Part shown: in pieces, positions 24,963 through 36,959 of the stretch | Position numbering within the stretch: the first letter of the stretch is position 1 | Layout: every line of letters begins with the position of its first letter | Origin: Stagonosporopsis chrysanthemi | Lineage: Eukaryota; Ascomycota; Dothideomycetes; Pleosporales; Didymellaceae | NCBI GenBank assembly: GCA_022560025.1 | Contig: JAFISE010000022.1 | Coordinates: forward strand, 212,118 to 276,117 | Length of the DNA: 64,000 bases | Direction of reading: 5' to 3' | Made by a program: the position numbers and the translations under genes | The notes under the pieces: generated by a model | What the model was told of the DNA's origin: nothing | Databases searched by the model: none | The model's input: the letters and a program-made list of their open reading frames with translations, nothing else

Positions 24963-25967
24963 TCATAGAACATGCACCAAAGCGCGCGCGACCAAGTTTT
25001 TCACCACACGCTCTACAGCTTTCTTGCCTATGCGCTTGACGTCGTTCTTGAGCCGCAAAAGTCTTTTGTGAAGACCGCTTGGCTTAACCTTTGCGTCTTG
25101 CTTGAGTGATCGAGCGGCCGAGTCGCTGGTTCTGGCTGTTCCATCATACTTCTGTGCTCTGCCGGTTTGGGAGTGTGTTTCGCCGGTAACGTTCTGTACG
25201 CATGCAGCAATGTGAGGACCGCAGGCCTGAGTGTTGTCCTGGCCGTGTGGTTGCGGTTCGGTTGATTGGGTTGGCTCGAGCTCCATTACATTATCCGAAA
25301 GTATCGAAGGCACGGGACTCGGGTTAGGGCTCGCTTCTAACACAGGCGAAAGCATATGCGGACGATACACATAGACGTATCGCTTATCCACTTCTCCTGG
25401 TTCGACCTCGGCGCTCGCTCCCAGATTATCGTCATCCTCGCCGTCGCTCAAGATGTGAGTTTGGGGAGAGATCAGCGGAGAGGGAGCTACCGTGTCGACA
25501 CCGAGGGCATCCGCTCCAGGCACGATGGTTACCGTTGACATCTCACTCCCATTCTCACTCGACCTCGGCCTCGAAATCTCAGCCACCAAACCCCCATCTC
25601 GCTGCACAAACTGATGAGGCCGAACAATCCTGTCCCTCGTCTCCGAAGCTACCGTCTTCTCCTCGCTCATATCTGTACTCCTATTGTCCGTTGTATCATC
25701 ACTCACGACGGAGTCCAACGACGGCATACATCTTAGATGAGGTGGTGCAGCGAGCCGCCACTCTACATCCGGTGCATTGACCAGGACAGGGGTGCGACGG
25801 GCGCGTAGAGGGGAGAAGATGCGTTGGATGTCGATGGGTTTTGCGCGATCGGGGTTTGTGACTGTGTCGGGCGTCGAGGAGAGGGAGAGCGGCGAGGCGG
25901 CGACAGGCATGCGAGGGAGTTTGTGGGGGTGGGCTGAGTCTCTGCGCACAGCTGGGGTGGAAAGCAT
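24963..25967 (-). CDS. Hypothetical low-complexity protein
   Basis: Intronless frame of 334 aa from the ATG at 25967. No family recognised. It is rich in Ser, Pro, Thr and acidic residues and looks largely disordered. Notable parts are IQRIFSPLRARRTPVLVNAP near residue 48, PLISPQTHILSDGEDDDNLG near 165, and a basic, probably amphipathic C-terminus (LHKRLLRLKNDVKRIGKKAV then VKNLVARAL). No signal peptide or membrane helix. The basic tail could bind membrane or nucleic acid, but that is a guess. It lies 129 bp from the end of RAD18 on the same strand. Confidence 0.6.
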   Translation of the reverse strand: MLSTPAVRRDSAHPHKLPRMPVAASPLSLSSTPDTVTNPDRAKPIDIQRIFSPLRARRTPVLVNAPDVEWRLAAPPHLRCMPSLDSVVSDDTTDNRSTDMSEEKTVASETRDRIVRPHQFVQRDGGLVAEISRPRSSENGSEMSTVTIVPGADALGVDTVAPSPLISPQTHILSDGEDDDNLGASAEVEPGEVDKRYVYVYRPHMLSPVLEASPNPSPVPSILSDNVMELEPTQSTEPQPHGQDNTQACGPHIAACVQNVTGETHSQTGRAQKYDGTARTSDSAARSLKQDAKVKPSGLHKRLLRLKNDVKRIGKKAVERVVKNLVARALVHVL

Positions 25968-26096
25968 GGTGAAGACAGTGTTTGTGCTGTGGTGAGAAGA
26001 AAAGAAATCGAGTGCTGTTGGGTCTGAGATGATTAAGATGCGTCAATAATAATTGATTTTTGGTTTCGAACCATGGTTACGACCTGGCGGACATGT

Positions 26097-27542
26097 CTAC
26101 GTCCTTGATCGGATCTCCGGAAACAGAGAGCATGGGACATCTCGGGAAGGACTTCTGATGGGGCGTTGAAATCCAGCAGATACTTCGGCTTGCGCTGCAG
26201 TAGCTGATGCCGCACTCTTGCATGTCTGCATTGCATCTGCATTGTTTGCCGTTTCTGAACAGTCCTGATACGATTCGATATTGGTTTCGTGGTTTTTGAG
26301 ACCCTGCCTCCCAATCCCGTTCCGCTGCGTAGAAGGCAGTGATTGCTCAGCACTGATAGGCGGATCTGCTGATTCGACAACTGGCTCAGGGTCTGCCGGG
26401 GGCTGTTCTTGCGCATTCTCATCCGCGTTACTACTCGCCTTCTTCTTGTCCTCGGATTTCAGCATTGCACGCTTCTTCCGAGCTTGAGCGATCAAGTCGT
26501 CGAAGTCGCTTTTATGGCTCTTCGCGTAGCCACTGCCATCGAAATCTTTCCTCATAACCCTGCTTTCCCTAGTATCTGCTCTCCCGCCTTGTGTGTTCTC
26601 CCACTCCTCCAATTCCTTTACTAGCTGCCTCTTCGGTTTTCGTACGCTCTCATCTGCATCGCAGTTCGAATTGTAAATGTTCAGCCATTCGATATGCCGC
26701 CGCTTCATGAGATCCTTGGTACCCCAATTCGGTATCCCGATCTCTTGTAGCTTCTTTCGCAGCGCGCCTTCCTTCATCATGGCATAATTTAGCTGTGACT
26801 GGCGTGTTGGTGGGGGCGACGGGTCCTTCTGTCGTCTTTGTAGTGCCACAGGAAAAGCATTCTTGATTCTGCGAATTGTATTAGCATGGTGACAGCGGAA
26901 TCGGACATACTCGTCTGCCTACTTTGACCGCGTGCTTCGTCCTTGTGACGAGCTTTGCCCTGTGCATACGTCCAGGTGATTGAAGACAAGCTCTTGCTTC
27001 ATGGCCTCATTACAGATCGGGCACTTGGCCATACCATCTGGCAGAAAGTCTTCGTCGCCCTCGTCCCCGCTGTCCGGTACTTCCACCGGCGCATCGCTCG
27101 TACCACCATTACGCCAGCTGCGCCGTGTTTGACGTGACCTCGTTTGCCTTGCGTCTTCGTCGCCCTCGGTGTCGGTGTCCGCCATCTTTCTTTTTTTGTT
27201 ACTCCTGGTCCTGACCACTTCCTCTTCCTCCATATCAGTTCGCGCCAACTCCAGAGCCTTCGGCCTCGCCTCTTGAAAGCGCATAACAATCTCCCTCACA
27301 GCGATATTTGGCGCCAGTTTGTCGCTCGACAGGACGGTCCTGCAACTCGGGCACTTTCCATCTGCAGCTATACTCCGTCGTATGCATATCGAACAGAATG
27401 TATGCGAACATGATGTAATGACTGGGTTCGAGTAGAACTCTTTGCACATTTCGCAGCGCAAAGCTGCTTCAAGTGGTTCGAAAGCGGGGAGTGACGTCGC
27501 TATCCAGTCTGTGGAGTCTGGCAGGTCGAAAGTAGTCTCCAT
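26097..27542 (-). CDS. RAD18: Postreplication repair E3 ubiquitin ligase Rad18
   Basis: RING E3 that works with Rad6 to monoubiquitinate PCNA at stalled forks; nuclear. Exon 1 is 27542-26923 and exon 2 is 26868-26097, with a 54-bp intron; 463 aa. Order of domains: C3HC4 RING at residues 30-67 (CEMC...CSHTFCSICI...CPSC), a UBZ4-type zinc finger CPICNEAMKQELVFNHLDVC near 174-193, and a SAP domain (LRKKLQEIGIPNWGTKDLMK) near 240. After these comes the helical Rad6-binding region and a low-complexity tail. The start METTFDLPDSTDWIATSLPA matches the family N-terminus. An in-frame ATG 207 bases upstream (27749) would add 69 residues with no family counterpart, so I did not use it. Confidence 0.95.
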
Positions 27543-28122
27543 AGTCGGCTCTGGTCGTGAGGCAGGTCTGTGTATCGTAAAAACACGGCACGGACATTGA
27601 GGCGTGGATTGCGCAGACTGCGTAGTTGGTTTGTCCAGTTCGCCGTTGCCGGACGCGTCGCGATGGCCAATGCTTTTGGATGAACGCGACGTCACGACGT
27701 CTCGTGATGCACATGACGAAGAGAAAGCAATTTTAGTCTGCTTCATCATGGTTGCAAGCTCTAATTTTTCCGTCTAGTTCCAAGGGCTAGGAAGCGAAGG
27801 GCGTCAGTTCATGATGTAGGAAACTGCATTCTACACGAAAAGATCTGGAGCCATGGCTAGATGTCGAGCGCTTTCACTTTGTGTCAGATCACTGCGAAGC
27901 TATTTCACCATTGCTACAGCAGAATTTCCATTTACGCTCTTAATTACGCTGATTTCGGTGTAGCTTGAGTTGAGTTTACACGTGGCGGCTGTGGCTTAAG
28001 CACTATGCAAGGTTAACCTAAGCAGCTTGATCAATCCCTCTTTGCTTTGCTTCTATAGCTTTGGGGTATGTCCGATATGCTCTTCATAAGGTCTTCAAGC
28101 TGTCAACCTGTCTTTAGAGCTC
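27543..28122. other. Intergenic region upstream of RAD18
   Basis: Lies between the 3' end of ULA1 and the start of RAD18, both on the - strand. It probably holds the RAD18 promoter. The frame upstream of RAD18 stays open to 27749 but is not family-like. I see nothing else. Confidence 0.45.
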
Positions 28123-30013
28123 TCAAACTTTGAAGACTGCGGTCTTGCTCTTGACGCCATCGAAGACACACGTGTTGTCGACGGGGATATACTGTTCTGT
28201 GACAGCCTTAATGATCTCCTGCGACACAATTCCGCCAGTGAGCGCAGCGATGTTGTGCAGCTCAGCTCCACCTGCTCGCGCGCTGTTGCTCCGTTAGTGG
28301 CCGTTCTGATATGTCAAGAATCAAGCAACTGCTTACAACTCCTGGGCAAATTCTCCAACCCGTGTTTTGATAGCCGAGTAGTCTGGGTCTTCAATACGGG
28401 TCCCAGCCTCCTTGATCAAATCATCCATAATAGTGTGGCCGATACCAGTGAGCTTCTCAGCATCAGCATCTGCATCCACTTCTCCAGGCGCTTGAGGAGC
28501 GCTGCCTAGAGCGTCTTTATCATGTGTTGCGGCGAACTCATCCCAGGCTAGAAAGGCGATGTAGAGAGGGATTAGAGAGTCAGGGAAGGTAATTTCTTGT
28601 GCTGTTTTGTGTTAGCATGAGTATAACAAAGTCGCTGCTCACGTACCAAGAGCCCTGGCCCTGTCTCCCCACTTGACTCTCTGGCCAGCCTGCACCACGT
28701 GAAACGGCCTGCCGCGCACCAGTTTGATGTGTGCGGCGTTCTTGCAAAATGCCTCGACGTCCTTTTCCTCGATGGGGTCTCTGCGATTCGCGTTCCTTTC
28801 CAAGAATCGCACGCTCTCGAGCACCTCAGCGAGATCCTTTCTTGCTTTTGACTTGTAGATATTCTGAAGCTGAATATAGTCCTTTGAACGAGCCTTCATA
28901 TCCGGCACAGAACCGGGCACAGGGAGTACGCCGTACTTTGTGTAGAACAACCCAATGGCATTGGCGATGACCCAGAAAGTGGGCGAGTCTTCACGGATCA
29001 GAAGAGATTCTGGGGCTGTGAAGATCTCCTTGACCGAGCTGCTGACCTCTGGAGGGTTAAGTGACTTGAGAACCGCAGCAACAGCCTCATCAAAGTTCTC
29101 TTCGCCTCCCTCAGGGTTGTTCGTCCTTGCCGACTGTGAAACAAGTGTCCTGAACTCTGTCTTCTCCTTGTAGTTTTGCGGTGCACTCCCGTTGTGTGCC
29201 TTCTTCCACTCCTCTAGATGATGCAGCAGTAGCGCCAGATGAGGTACGTGGCCGTGGTCATCGGGGCTCATGCTCTCGAGACTTGCTGTCTTCTCTTCTG
29301 CATACTGCAGTAGCTCAGGCCATGGCTTTAACAGGCGCAGATCTGTGGTACTCTCGAGGCCAGGATGTGTATCGACGATCGGAAATGCGGGCGGGAGGTG
29401 CACCGAGAAATGTGAGAAGAAGCCGATCGAGTGTATGTAGAAGAGTGGTATCAGCGCAGCGCTTGCGTGGTCAGAAAGATTTGCGAGGAGCTCGGGACCG
29501 ATTGGGGCAGTGGCAATGATGAGCGTGTACGGAAGTAGAGAGTCTGGCTTGACGAGCCACGATTCGATGGGCTGGGACACTGTTAGCCAATCTTAAGCTA
29601 GATGGCCCTACCACCACATACCTCTGTAATGAAATGGCCTTCCACATCAGGGTTCAGCTCTTTGAGTAGGCTGGTGGTATGCTCGGCTCGAAAGCCGCCA
29701 AGATGCTGGTCCTCCAAGAAGAAGTTCACGCCCAAGTCTGCTTCGGCGACAACAGCAGAGTCCTGGATAGTGAATTGGCCGATGCCTGGTAGAACAAGGT
29801 TCTTCAGAGTCTCGATTCCAACCACACCAGGCCCATTGTTGACGAGGAGAATGTGCGAGTTTTCAAGAGCAAGCTGACCAGTTGCTCCCCACAATCGGAG
29901 CTGTCGGTCGTATCTGCGGAGTCAGGAGTTGGTTGGAGGCTATTAGAGGTGCCAGAAGCTTACTTCTTCTCCTTGGCAGTTGGTCCCTGGACCGGTGGAG
30001 GTAAGTCCGCCAT
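28123..30013 (-). CDS. ULA1: NEDD8-activating enzyme E1 regulatory subunit (APPBP1/Ula1)
   Basis: Pairs with Uba3 to activate the ubiquitin-like protein NEDD8/Rub1 for cullin neddylation. Five exons: 30013-29964, 29913-29622, 29571-28647, 28595-28337, 28282-28123; total 561 aa (human APPBP1 534). The N-terminus has KYDRQLRLWGATGQLALENS and GVVGIETLKNLVLPGIGQFT, the inactive-adenylation-domain signature. The middle has PLFYIHSIGFFSHFSVHLP and SPTFWVIANAIGLFYTKYG. The end has ARAGGAELHNIAALTGGIVS QEIIKAVT and the terminal VFDGVKSKTAVFKV, all E1-like. The last two exons are not visible as long open frames; they were found by extending the family sequence across GT/AG sites. Confidence 0.95.
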
Positions 30014-30348
30014 ATCGCCTGCGTATTATGGAAATGCGAAGTGATGTCGTTTGTTTGCTCCGCAGGCAGCGTTCGCGGCGCGAGAACGTCATTTGGCACG
30101 CGTGGGGCGACTTGGTGGGGCCGACAGGGGTCTGAGATGTCCCTGCAGCAAAGGTGCTCAACCACTGGTGGAACACCTCACGTATGTACATTGAAATCTT
30201 TATTTGCGCAAGGCACACGGCTGGCGATCGACGGAAAGAGATTTCAGTGCGGAAGGAACTCTATGCGTCTACCGCAATGGACCTATTGAGTGCACTGATT
30301 ACTATTACTACATGTTCTTCAACATGCATCTTGTTGGACAACGTCAAA
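30014..30348. other. Intergenic region upstream of ULA1
   Basis: About 0.33 kb between the end of the glycosyltransferase gene and the ULA1 start, both on the - strand. It presumably contains the ULA1 promoter; nothing else seen. Confidence 0.45.
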
Positions 30349-33334
30349 CTATTGCTCCGCTATGCTGGCCTTTACTTCCTTCCACTTCTCCAGCACCTCC
30401 GCCTTTTCGGCTTCAGTTCCTCGTCGAAATTCCATAAACGATCGGCGCAATTGTATCAGGAAAATTTCCGCTTGAAGAGTGGTAAGGTGTCTCCGTAGAA
30501 GCTCCCGCTCAATGCCTTTCAGAAAATACCCTGGTACGCCAAAGATTGCTGCCCGTGTCAGCCACAGTCAACCTTGCACGATCCAAGCAATACTTACCTG
30601 CCAACGTGTGGCAATACAACCCAGCAAGCCCTCGTCCAAGGCCTTTGCCGAACCCGAGTGGGCCTTCCTGCTTCGCTCCTAGATACGGATGCCGGACAAT
30701 CCCCCGAAAAGCATCAACAAAGCCCATTGCAAACTCCTATGGGCCGTGTTAGTGTCACTCCCGATCCGAGCCGTACCACGAGCATACTTTGCCAGCGAGT
30801 TTGCATCCACTGCCGAAGCCTGTTATCTCGTCTCTCCGCCTTGCTGGGTCATTTCGAATGGCATACGACGGAAGATTGCGAAAGCCGTTTGCTATGTTAT
30901 AAAGCAGCGCGACTGGAGCTATTATACGCTGTCAGCAGACGTCCTCGTTGATATGTCATGGTATTACCCTTGGCACCGGTTACGGTAAGATCACACACAT
31001 AATGAGCCGTGGCGCTTGTGATCTGATATCCTCGCCCACCTTTCGCCTTCTTTTCAGCTACCTTCTTCCGCATGGCAACAAGGCCAGGACGAGCTTGGGG
31101 CTTGGTGAAGTTCTTGGCTGGGTCTTCTTCGTACGACTTCTTCGCCATCCTATACGCTAGATGGTGGATCTGCTTCGATGTAATACCCTCTCTGGGGTCA
31201 AGCTGTTCATCCGTTCCATTCGTGACGGTTCGTGCCAAGGTCTCAACATCCTCAGTGTGCGGCCGCTTTTTCAGACGCTGCGAGAACTCAGAGGTATCTG
31301 TCCCAATGGAGGACATGAGGCCACCCAACGCAGCTATGCCGCCTACCATGGGTCCTTCAGCTCCCTCGTGGGTATCTACCATTGTCAGCAAAGCCCCAAA
31401 CCTTGTCCAATTGACGGATTTCTGCTTACACCAGTGTCTATGCCGCAGTCTTGAAGGCTTGTGGTTAGCTTCGGCCGTCACAGTGACTGAGTGGACTTAC
31501 AATCGCAGATTTTTCGGAACTAAGAGCCCCTTTTCTGAAAGCGTTACTGCAGCGAAACCGCTCAGGTGCGCTCCCGTTTGCTTGTCTCGCCATAGGGCAA
31601 GGCGTTCAGGACAGAGATGGCACCGCATGCCGTCGAGGTCCAACTTCTCTTCGAAATCTTGCACTGTGCCCCCCGAGCCGTCTTCCTCTGCTATGCTCTC
31701 GGCCATTGCTTGCACTGCTGCTTTCACTTCGTCCTTCAGCGCAAATGTTATACTTTCGGCAAGGCTTTGTGCCGTCATTTGCTTGAATGGCACAGGAACT
31801 GGACCTGCACCAGCCTTTGCGATCATCTGACAATGAGTCAATACCGCTTGACAAAATAGGCGAAAGATATCTTACTTGGCCCCAGAAAGGTTGGTCACCA
31901 AAGAATGGTACAACAACCGTTGGCTTTCCCAAGGAAATACCAGCTGCAGTCGTTCCAGCACCGCCATGGTGAACAACGCACGAGACTCTCTGGAACAACC
32001 AGTCATGTGGGCAGTTGCCGATCATATAGACATCATCGGGTACCTCGCCTCCTCCGACGCCTCCCCACCCTTTGGACACGATTGCTCGTACTTTGGCTAA
32101 TCTCACAGCTTCAAATATGAGCTTGGTGAGGGCAACTGGATCATCCACCACAATGCTACCAAATCCAACGTATACGGGTGGAAGTCCTTTCGCAAGAAAG
32201 TCGGTCAGATCTTGCGGAGGTGTATAATTTGACCCGGCCTTCAAGAAAGAAAACCCAGTAATGCTTATGTGGTCGCCCCAATCAGGTGGTCGCGGGATCA
32301 AGGTTTGCGACCAGAGGTAGCTATATGGTACTCGGAGTCGTGGAATAAGTTGATGGCCCCACAGCGGACTGATCGCATCAAGGTTCAAGGTCTGCGTTCT
32401 GAACTTGTTTATGATATCTCCAAGGCCTTGCCACGTCAACAGTTCCATAATGCCGAAGCTGAAGTAGTTGGCCATGGATGTCTCGACCTCTCCGTAGTCC
32501 ATGGCCGCCAGGGGGTGATGGAATGCTTTAGTTGGCGACCATGGCATCGTAAAGACTATGTGCAGCGGTATACCTAGCTTCTCTGCACAGTGGATGTGGC
32601 CCATCGAAGGGGGATTGGCAATGATCACATCAGCAATGAAAAGGTCTTCTGCCGCGTCGACACTAAGCGGAGGTATCTTCTCGCCCATTCCGTCACCTGC
32701 TTCGATGCAGCTGCGCCACGTTCCATCAATCATCTCGGCCATCTCTTTTCGACGTTTGCCGATGTCTCCAGCTTTGACAGACTGCATGTTCGGAAGCAGC
32801 CCAGGATTCTTCACCATATAAGCCATCAACGCCTCAGGGTCTCCACCTATCGAGAAGAACTCGATACCATTGTTTTCCTGCGTACTATGTCAGTGCTAGC
32901 TCTCAATCCTTGAATCTGGTAGACCGGTCAAAACTCACAACGAAGTCCCTGAACGCCGGGTGCGTGCATATGCGCACTCTATGCCCATGTGGAGGGGCCT
33001 GCAGTATCTTTGCGATGGGAATGAATGGCTGCACATCCCCACGAGAACCACAGATGTGTATTGCAATGTTCAGTCGCGGTCTTGCCGAGGTGCCCTTCTC
33101 ATCATTGATAAACGCGTCGACAAGCGCTGTACTTCCTCTTCGCGGTCTTGCGCGCTGGGCTGGGCAATGGGCGGCAGCGTCATTCTGAACTTTGTCAAAC
33201 CAGTATTTCAGGTGAGTTGTGTTCCGATGGAAGTTTATCGCGACCTGACCGAACGTGTTGGCACGCCCAGTACTCTGCGCTTTCTCGTCATGGTACTGGC
33301 CGTGTCGCTGCTTGCTGCTAAAGTTAAGAGGCAT
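30349..33334 (-). CDS. UDP-glycosyltransferase, sterol 3-beta-glucosyltransferase-like
   Basis: Seven exons (33334-32939, 32877-31876, 31826-31501, 31449-30968, 30918-30788, 30736-30598, 30548-30349) give 891 aa; all junctions keep frame. The N-terminal GT28-type domain starts at LNIAIHICGSRGDVQPFIPI near residue 88. The nucleotide-sugar site is PPVYVGFGSIVVDDP and VVHHGGAGTTAAGISLGKPT near residue 440. Family members glucosylate sterols or other lipids with UDP-glucose. It resembles the Atg26/UGT80 group but lacks PH and GRAM domains. The C-terminal third has the fungal-type tail YNIANGFRNLPSYAIRND, DEITGFGSGCKLAGKEFAMG, GFGKGLGRGLAGL and IFGVPGYFLKGIERELLRR. The real substrate is not known. 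The gene is divergent from the DUF2985 gene. Confidence 0.9.
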
Positions 33335-33840
33335 TGCGCAACGAACAACAATGGCGGCTACATCGATTCAATTCCATTGCGACACGACCGAGTCTAAAAA
33401 GGTCTGGTCTCATGCAGGTAAGCAGTTTTCGGACCTTTAATCATCACGTCACACCAATCAAGTGCACTGCGAGTTGCGCCGCGCTCCTAACTCAGCGCTG
33501 TCTTGGCCTCGGTTGTCAGTCCGGGGCAGGACCGAGGCGCGCTAATCCAGTACCAAGCAGATGTTTACTACTTGCAGCAAATCAATGCTCATCGCACCAC
33601 GTTCGCACCGTGGATCGTCCGCATTGACACGCTTGTTGGAGAACATGTACGTCGGAGCGTCGGAGCGTCGGATCTCAACACCTCGAATGACCTTCAACCT
33701 CGGCTGTGTGGATTTTACTCTACATACGGTACGGACGTAATTTGCGAGGCCTGCAATCAATTCCTACAGCACATGCTTCGTGCATTGGGCACTTACAGCT
33801 GAACCGCATGCGATCCTTGACAACATCTGACACCTGAACC
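33335..33840. promoter_or_regulatory. Divergent upstream region with short gtcggagc repeats
   Basis: Half a kilobase between the glycosyltransferase (-) and the DUF2985 gene (+), expected to hold both promoters. A short tandem run of gtcggagc-like units occurs near 33653-33676. No gene is supported. Confidence 0.45.
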
Positions 33841-34992
33841 ATGACCGACACGCAAGAGAAGGGGATTGTGGGGCGGGCGCGAGGCATGTCGTTGACCCTG
33901 CTGAACGCGACACCGCAGCTGGGAATGTGGCAGGCCGCGGGCACTGCGATTGCACGGGCACCGAATTTGACCGAGCTGCGCGAACCAGAGTCCGGGGGTT
34001 CGAACATCGAATTCAACGCGCATGGCCACTCCGTTCGGACTGCAAAGCCAGACGAAGATGGGGAGCTCACGCTGATTAAGACCGATACGAAAGCGTTCGC
34101 TAGTAGCCCTGTCCGGCAGGCTGTTGTTGTGGAGGAGGCAGATGTTGAAGCAGGACATGCAAAACACAAGCATCACCACCATAGTCTCCACCGCCGACGG
34201 ACGCTGAAAGAGAAACATGCCTCTCCTCACAAAGAATCCTGGGGCCCGACAATTAAGAACGGATTAAACGCATTCTGGGTCTTCTTCCTAACCCCATCCG
34301 GTTTTCTGATCACAATCTACGGTCTTAACATCGTCGTATGCGTTCCCCCATATCCCCCAAAGACCAGTCATTCAAACTAATCCCCGCAGGCCTGGGGCGC
34401 AATGCTCTTCTTCCTCCTACTTAACGCCGCGCCTGCCATGTGCAATCCCACCTGCGACGATGACTACGCGCCGCGTCAGATCTGGCTTGAAATTGACAGC
34501 CAGATCCTCAACGCGCTGTTCTGCGTCACCGGCTTCGGGCTTGCCCCTTGGCGCTTCCGCGACTTCTACTGGATGGTCCGCGCGGTGCACTGGCACGACC
34601 AGAACGCCATGCGCAGGCTGTACAACCAGAACAAGGCGTGGTTTCGCCCCCCGGCGTGGTTTACGGAGAACGAGAGCTGGAGGCAGGGTGGTGGGGAGGG
34701 AGACGGGGGCGAAAAGCCCACGTTCACGGGCGAGAGGGCGCCGGTGACGAGCATGTGGAAGTTGGCGTTCACGGTGGACATGATGGTGCTGAATACGCTG
34801 TTGCAGGCGGTGCTGTGTTTCTTCATGTGGCACTACAATCGCCTTGACCGGCCAACATGGGCGACGGGGACGTTTATCGCGTTGGGATGTGGCGTGGCGA
34901 TGTTTGCGGGGATTATGTCGTGGTGGGAGGGCAGGAAGGTGAAGAAGATCGAGGGGCCGGAGATCAAGATCGAGCCTGCTGCGTCTACTTGA
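33841..34992 (+). CDS. DUF2985-family membrane protein
   Basis: Exons 33841-34335 and 34390-34992 with a 54-bp intron give 365 aa. The N-terminal 150 residues are soluble, with a His/Arg/Lys-rich patch (GHAKHKHHHHSLHRRRTLKE). About four hydrophobic segments follow: FWVFFLTPSGFLITIYGLNI across into AWGAMLFFLLLNAAP; ILNALFCVTGFGLAPWRFRD; MMVLNTLLQAVLCFFMWHYN; and TFIALGCGVAMFAGIMSWW. The segment FGLAPWRFRDFYWM is the characteristic DUF2985 signature. Members are fungal membrane proteins of unknown function. It is the last intact core gene before the AT-rich block. Confidence 0.82.
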
Positions 34993-35081
34993 GGTGACTT
35001 CTTCCAATTCAGCGATGACTGTTGCGATGCCACAATCCCATCGGCGATTTGTTGAACTTGCATTGCTGCACGTCGTCACTC

Positions 35082-35440
35082 TTAGTGCCTCACTCCCTCT
35101 TCCAACCATTCCGGTACCCTTCCCTCCCACCTCCCCGTACAAGCTACCTGCACGCACTCCACCAGCCCCCCGAAAAAAAACTCCCGCCCCGTCAGCCCCG
35201 GGCCATAATGCGCATACTTCCCCGAATTCGTCATAATACACTTCACCCCGCTCTTAATTACTGGCTCGCGAATGAAGCACCAACACGTATCGGTCAATGC
35301 CTGTACGCCGAAAGCCTTAAGCTAGGTAATGTAGCCTGCATGTGTGGTGAGAGCATGCTGGGCGCGCGAGGTGGTGACGATGACGGCTGTGTGGGGGTGT
35401 TTTGTGCGGTTTGAGACGAGGAGGGAGAGGGTGTAGGCAG
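35082..35440 (-). pseudogene. C-terminal fragment of an aconitase X (AcnX, DUF521) enzyme
   Basis: Read on the - strand from 35440 the sequence gives LVSNRTKHPHTAVIVTTSRA, then GYIT, a TAG stop at about 35322-35324, and then LKAFGVQALTDTCWCFIREP, TIMTNSGKYAHYGPG-type sequence and FGGLVECVQVACTG. This is the conserved end of the AcnX catalytic domain, whose members are dehydratases such as cis-3-hydroxyproline dehydratase. The rest of the protein (some 300 or more residues) is absent because AT-rich repeat DNA begins at about 35440. The internal stop and missing N-terminus make it a pseudogene. The family call is from pattern recognition; the stop position is approximate to within a codon. Confidence 0.8.
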
Positions 35441-35942
35441 AGTGTTAAAGGTTGTCTAGACGTGTTTAAGGTGCTGCTAGGTAAGTGTAATATAGGCAGA
35501 GAGGTGCTAGAGTTAACTAGAGCATAGTATTAAAAGGCTTTAGGTATTGTACTAAGTAGATAGAATATTAGTATACTAGTACTAGTAGTAAAAGTAGCAG
35601 AAAAAGTTTTTAATATATTATAAGAAAGAAGTAAAAAAAAACTATTTAAAGTCTATTATTTAAAAAAAATATAAAAGCGTACTTTAGTACTTATCTTATA
35701 GCTTAGTCGTAGTTAAAAGAACTATAAAGTATTTTATTATTATTAAATTAGTATAATATACTCTATAAGTAAGCAAGCTTATAAGTAAGTAAGCTACTTT
35801 TACTAAGCTATTATTAAAGTACTGTTTTTATACTAATATCTTAATAACAGCTTACTATTAATATATCTTAAGAAGCTTAGATATAGCTTACACTTTAAGC
35901 TCTTAAACAAGATATAATTTTTTTTTAGCAATATACTATAGC
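35441..35942. other. AT-rich sequence at the border of the repeat block
   Basis: GC content drops sharply here, over a few tens of bases. The sequence is dominated by TA dinucleotides and has no open frame. It is probably degraded transposon DNA, perhaps the remainder of another element, but I cannot assign it. Confidence 0.6.
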
Positions 35943-36145
35943 TGTTAGCTCTATAGGTTTATAGAGGCTGTAAGGCTAAACAGCAGAGCCTACTATAAAG
36001 GCTAGAGGTCTGCTGTACTGTTCTTGCTTAGCAGTAAACAGTCTACTATCTACTAATTAAATCTATACTTAATCTCTAGATATTATACTACTTATTGTCT
36101 TAATACCTTACTTTTCTCTATGCCTCTAGACTATAAGTTCTAACA
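35943..36145 (+). repeat. Left (5') LTR of element A
   Basis: 203 bp, TGTTAGC...CTAACA ends. It aligns along its whole length with the copies at 40173 and 48871; the differences I see are mostly C/T and G/A. Confidence 0.88.
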
Positions 36146-36959
36146 TTCTATTTGCTGCTAAGTAAGAAAGTACTTTATTAGAATCTAACTATAAGTTCTT
36201 GTGCAAGCCTAATTATAAAAGACTTAACTCTAAAGTCTCTAAAGAGACAGCCTTAAAGGCTTTAGAGCTAAACCTCTAGATAGACAGTAGCAAGAGCCTT
36301 AGAAGAAGGCTTATTATCTTTTACACAAATAAATCTTAACTAACTAGCTAGTTTAGCTTAAAACTATTTATAAGTAAGTAAAGTAGCAATAAACGCTCTG
36401 TAAGAGCCTATAATAAACTAAGAGGAGCTAGTTCTTAATAAGCTAGACTTTAAACTATAAGAGCTAGAAGTATAGTATAAATAAGCTACAAAGCAGCTTA
36501 AAGTAGTATAACTTAGAGAGTTAAAAGCTAGGTTTTTAGTAAGTAACTTAACTATACTTAATATAATCTATAACAGTCTTATAGTAACTATTATAGTACT
36601 AGTAGTACTAACTACTAGCCTTTCTTAACTTAAGCCTTTATATATATTTTTAAAATATAATAAAGCAGACTATAATTATTAAAAGTATAACTATAAAAAG
36701 TATTTTTATAAGCTACTAGCTAACTTTTTATAGAAAATATAAAAAGTTAATTTTAGTATATAATATATCTTAAAAGTAATAAAAACTCTCTAAAGCGCAT
36801 ATAGAGCAGATTAATAAAGAATCTTTCTTTTCTAAGAACTTACCTAAGAAGCTATAAAAGCAGTTATACTAGGCTTACTAAGAACTCTTTCTAAGCAAAG
36901 GTAGTAAGTATATAAAGCTTTAAATAAAGTGCGTATACTCTCTTATAGTACTCTAACAG

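Noticed and set aside
27543..27749. 69-residue N-terminal extension of Rad18
   Set aside because: In frame from an upstream ATG, but the family N-terminus starts at METTFDLPD; the extension shows no conserved pattern.
35022..35414. 130-codon + strand frame
   Set aside because: It overlaps the aconitase X remnant in antisense; the - strand reading matches a known conserved domain.
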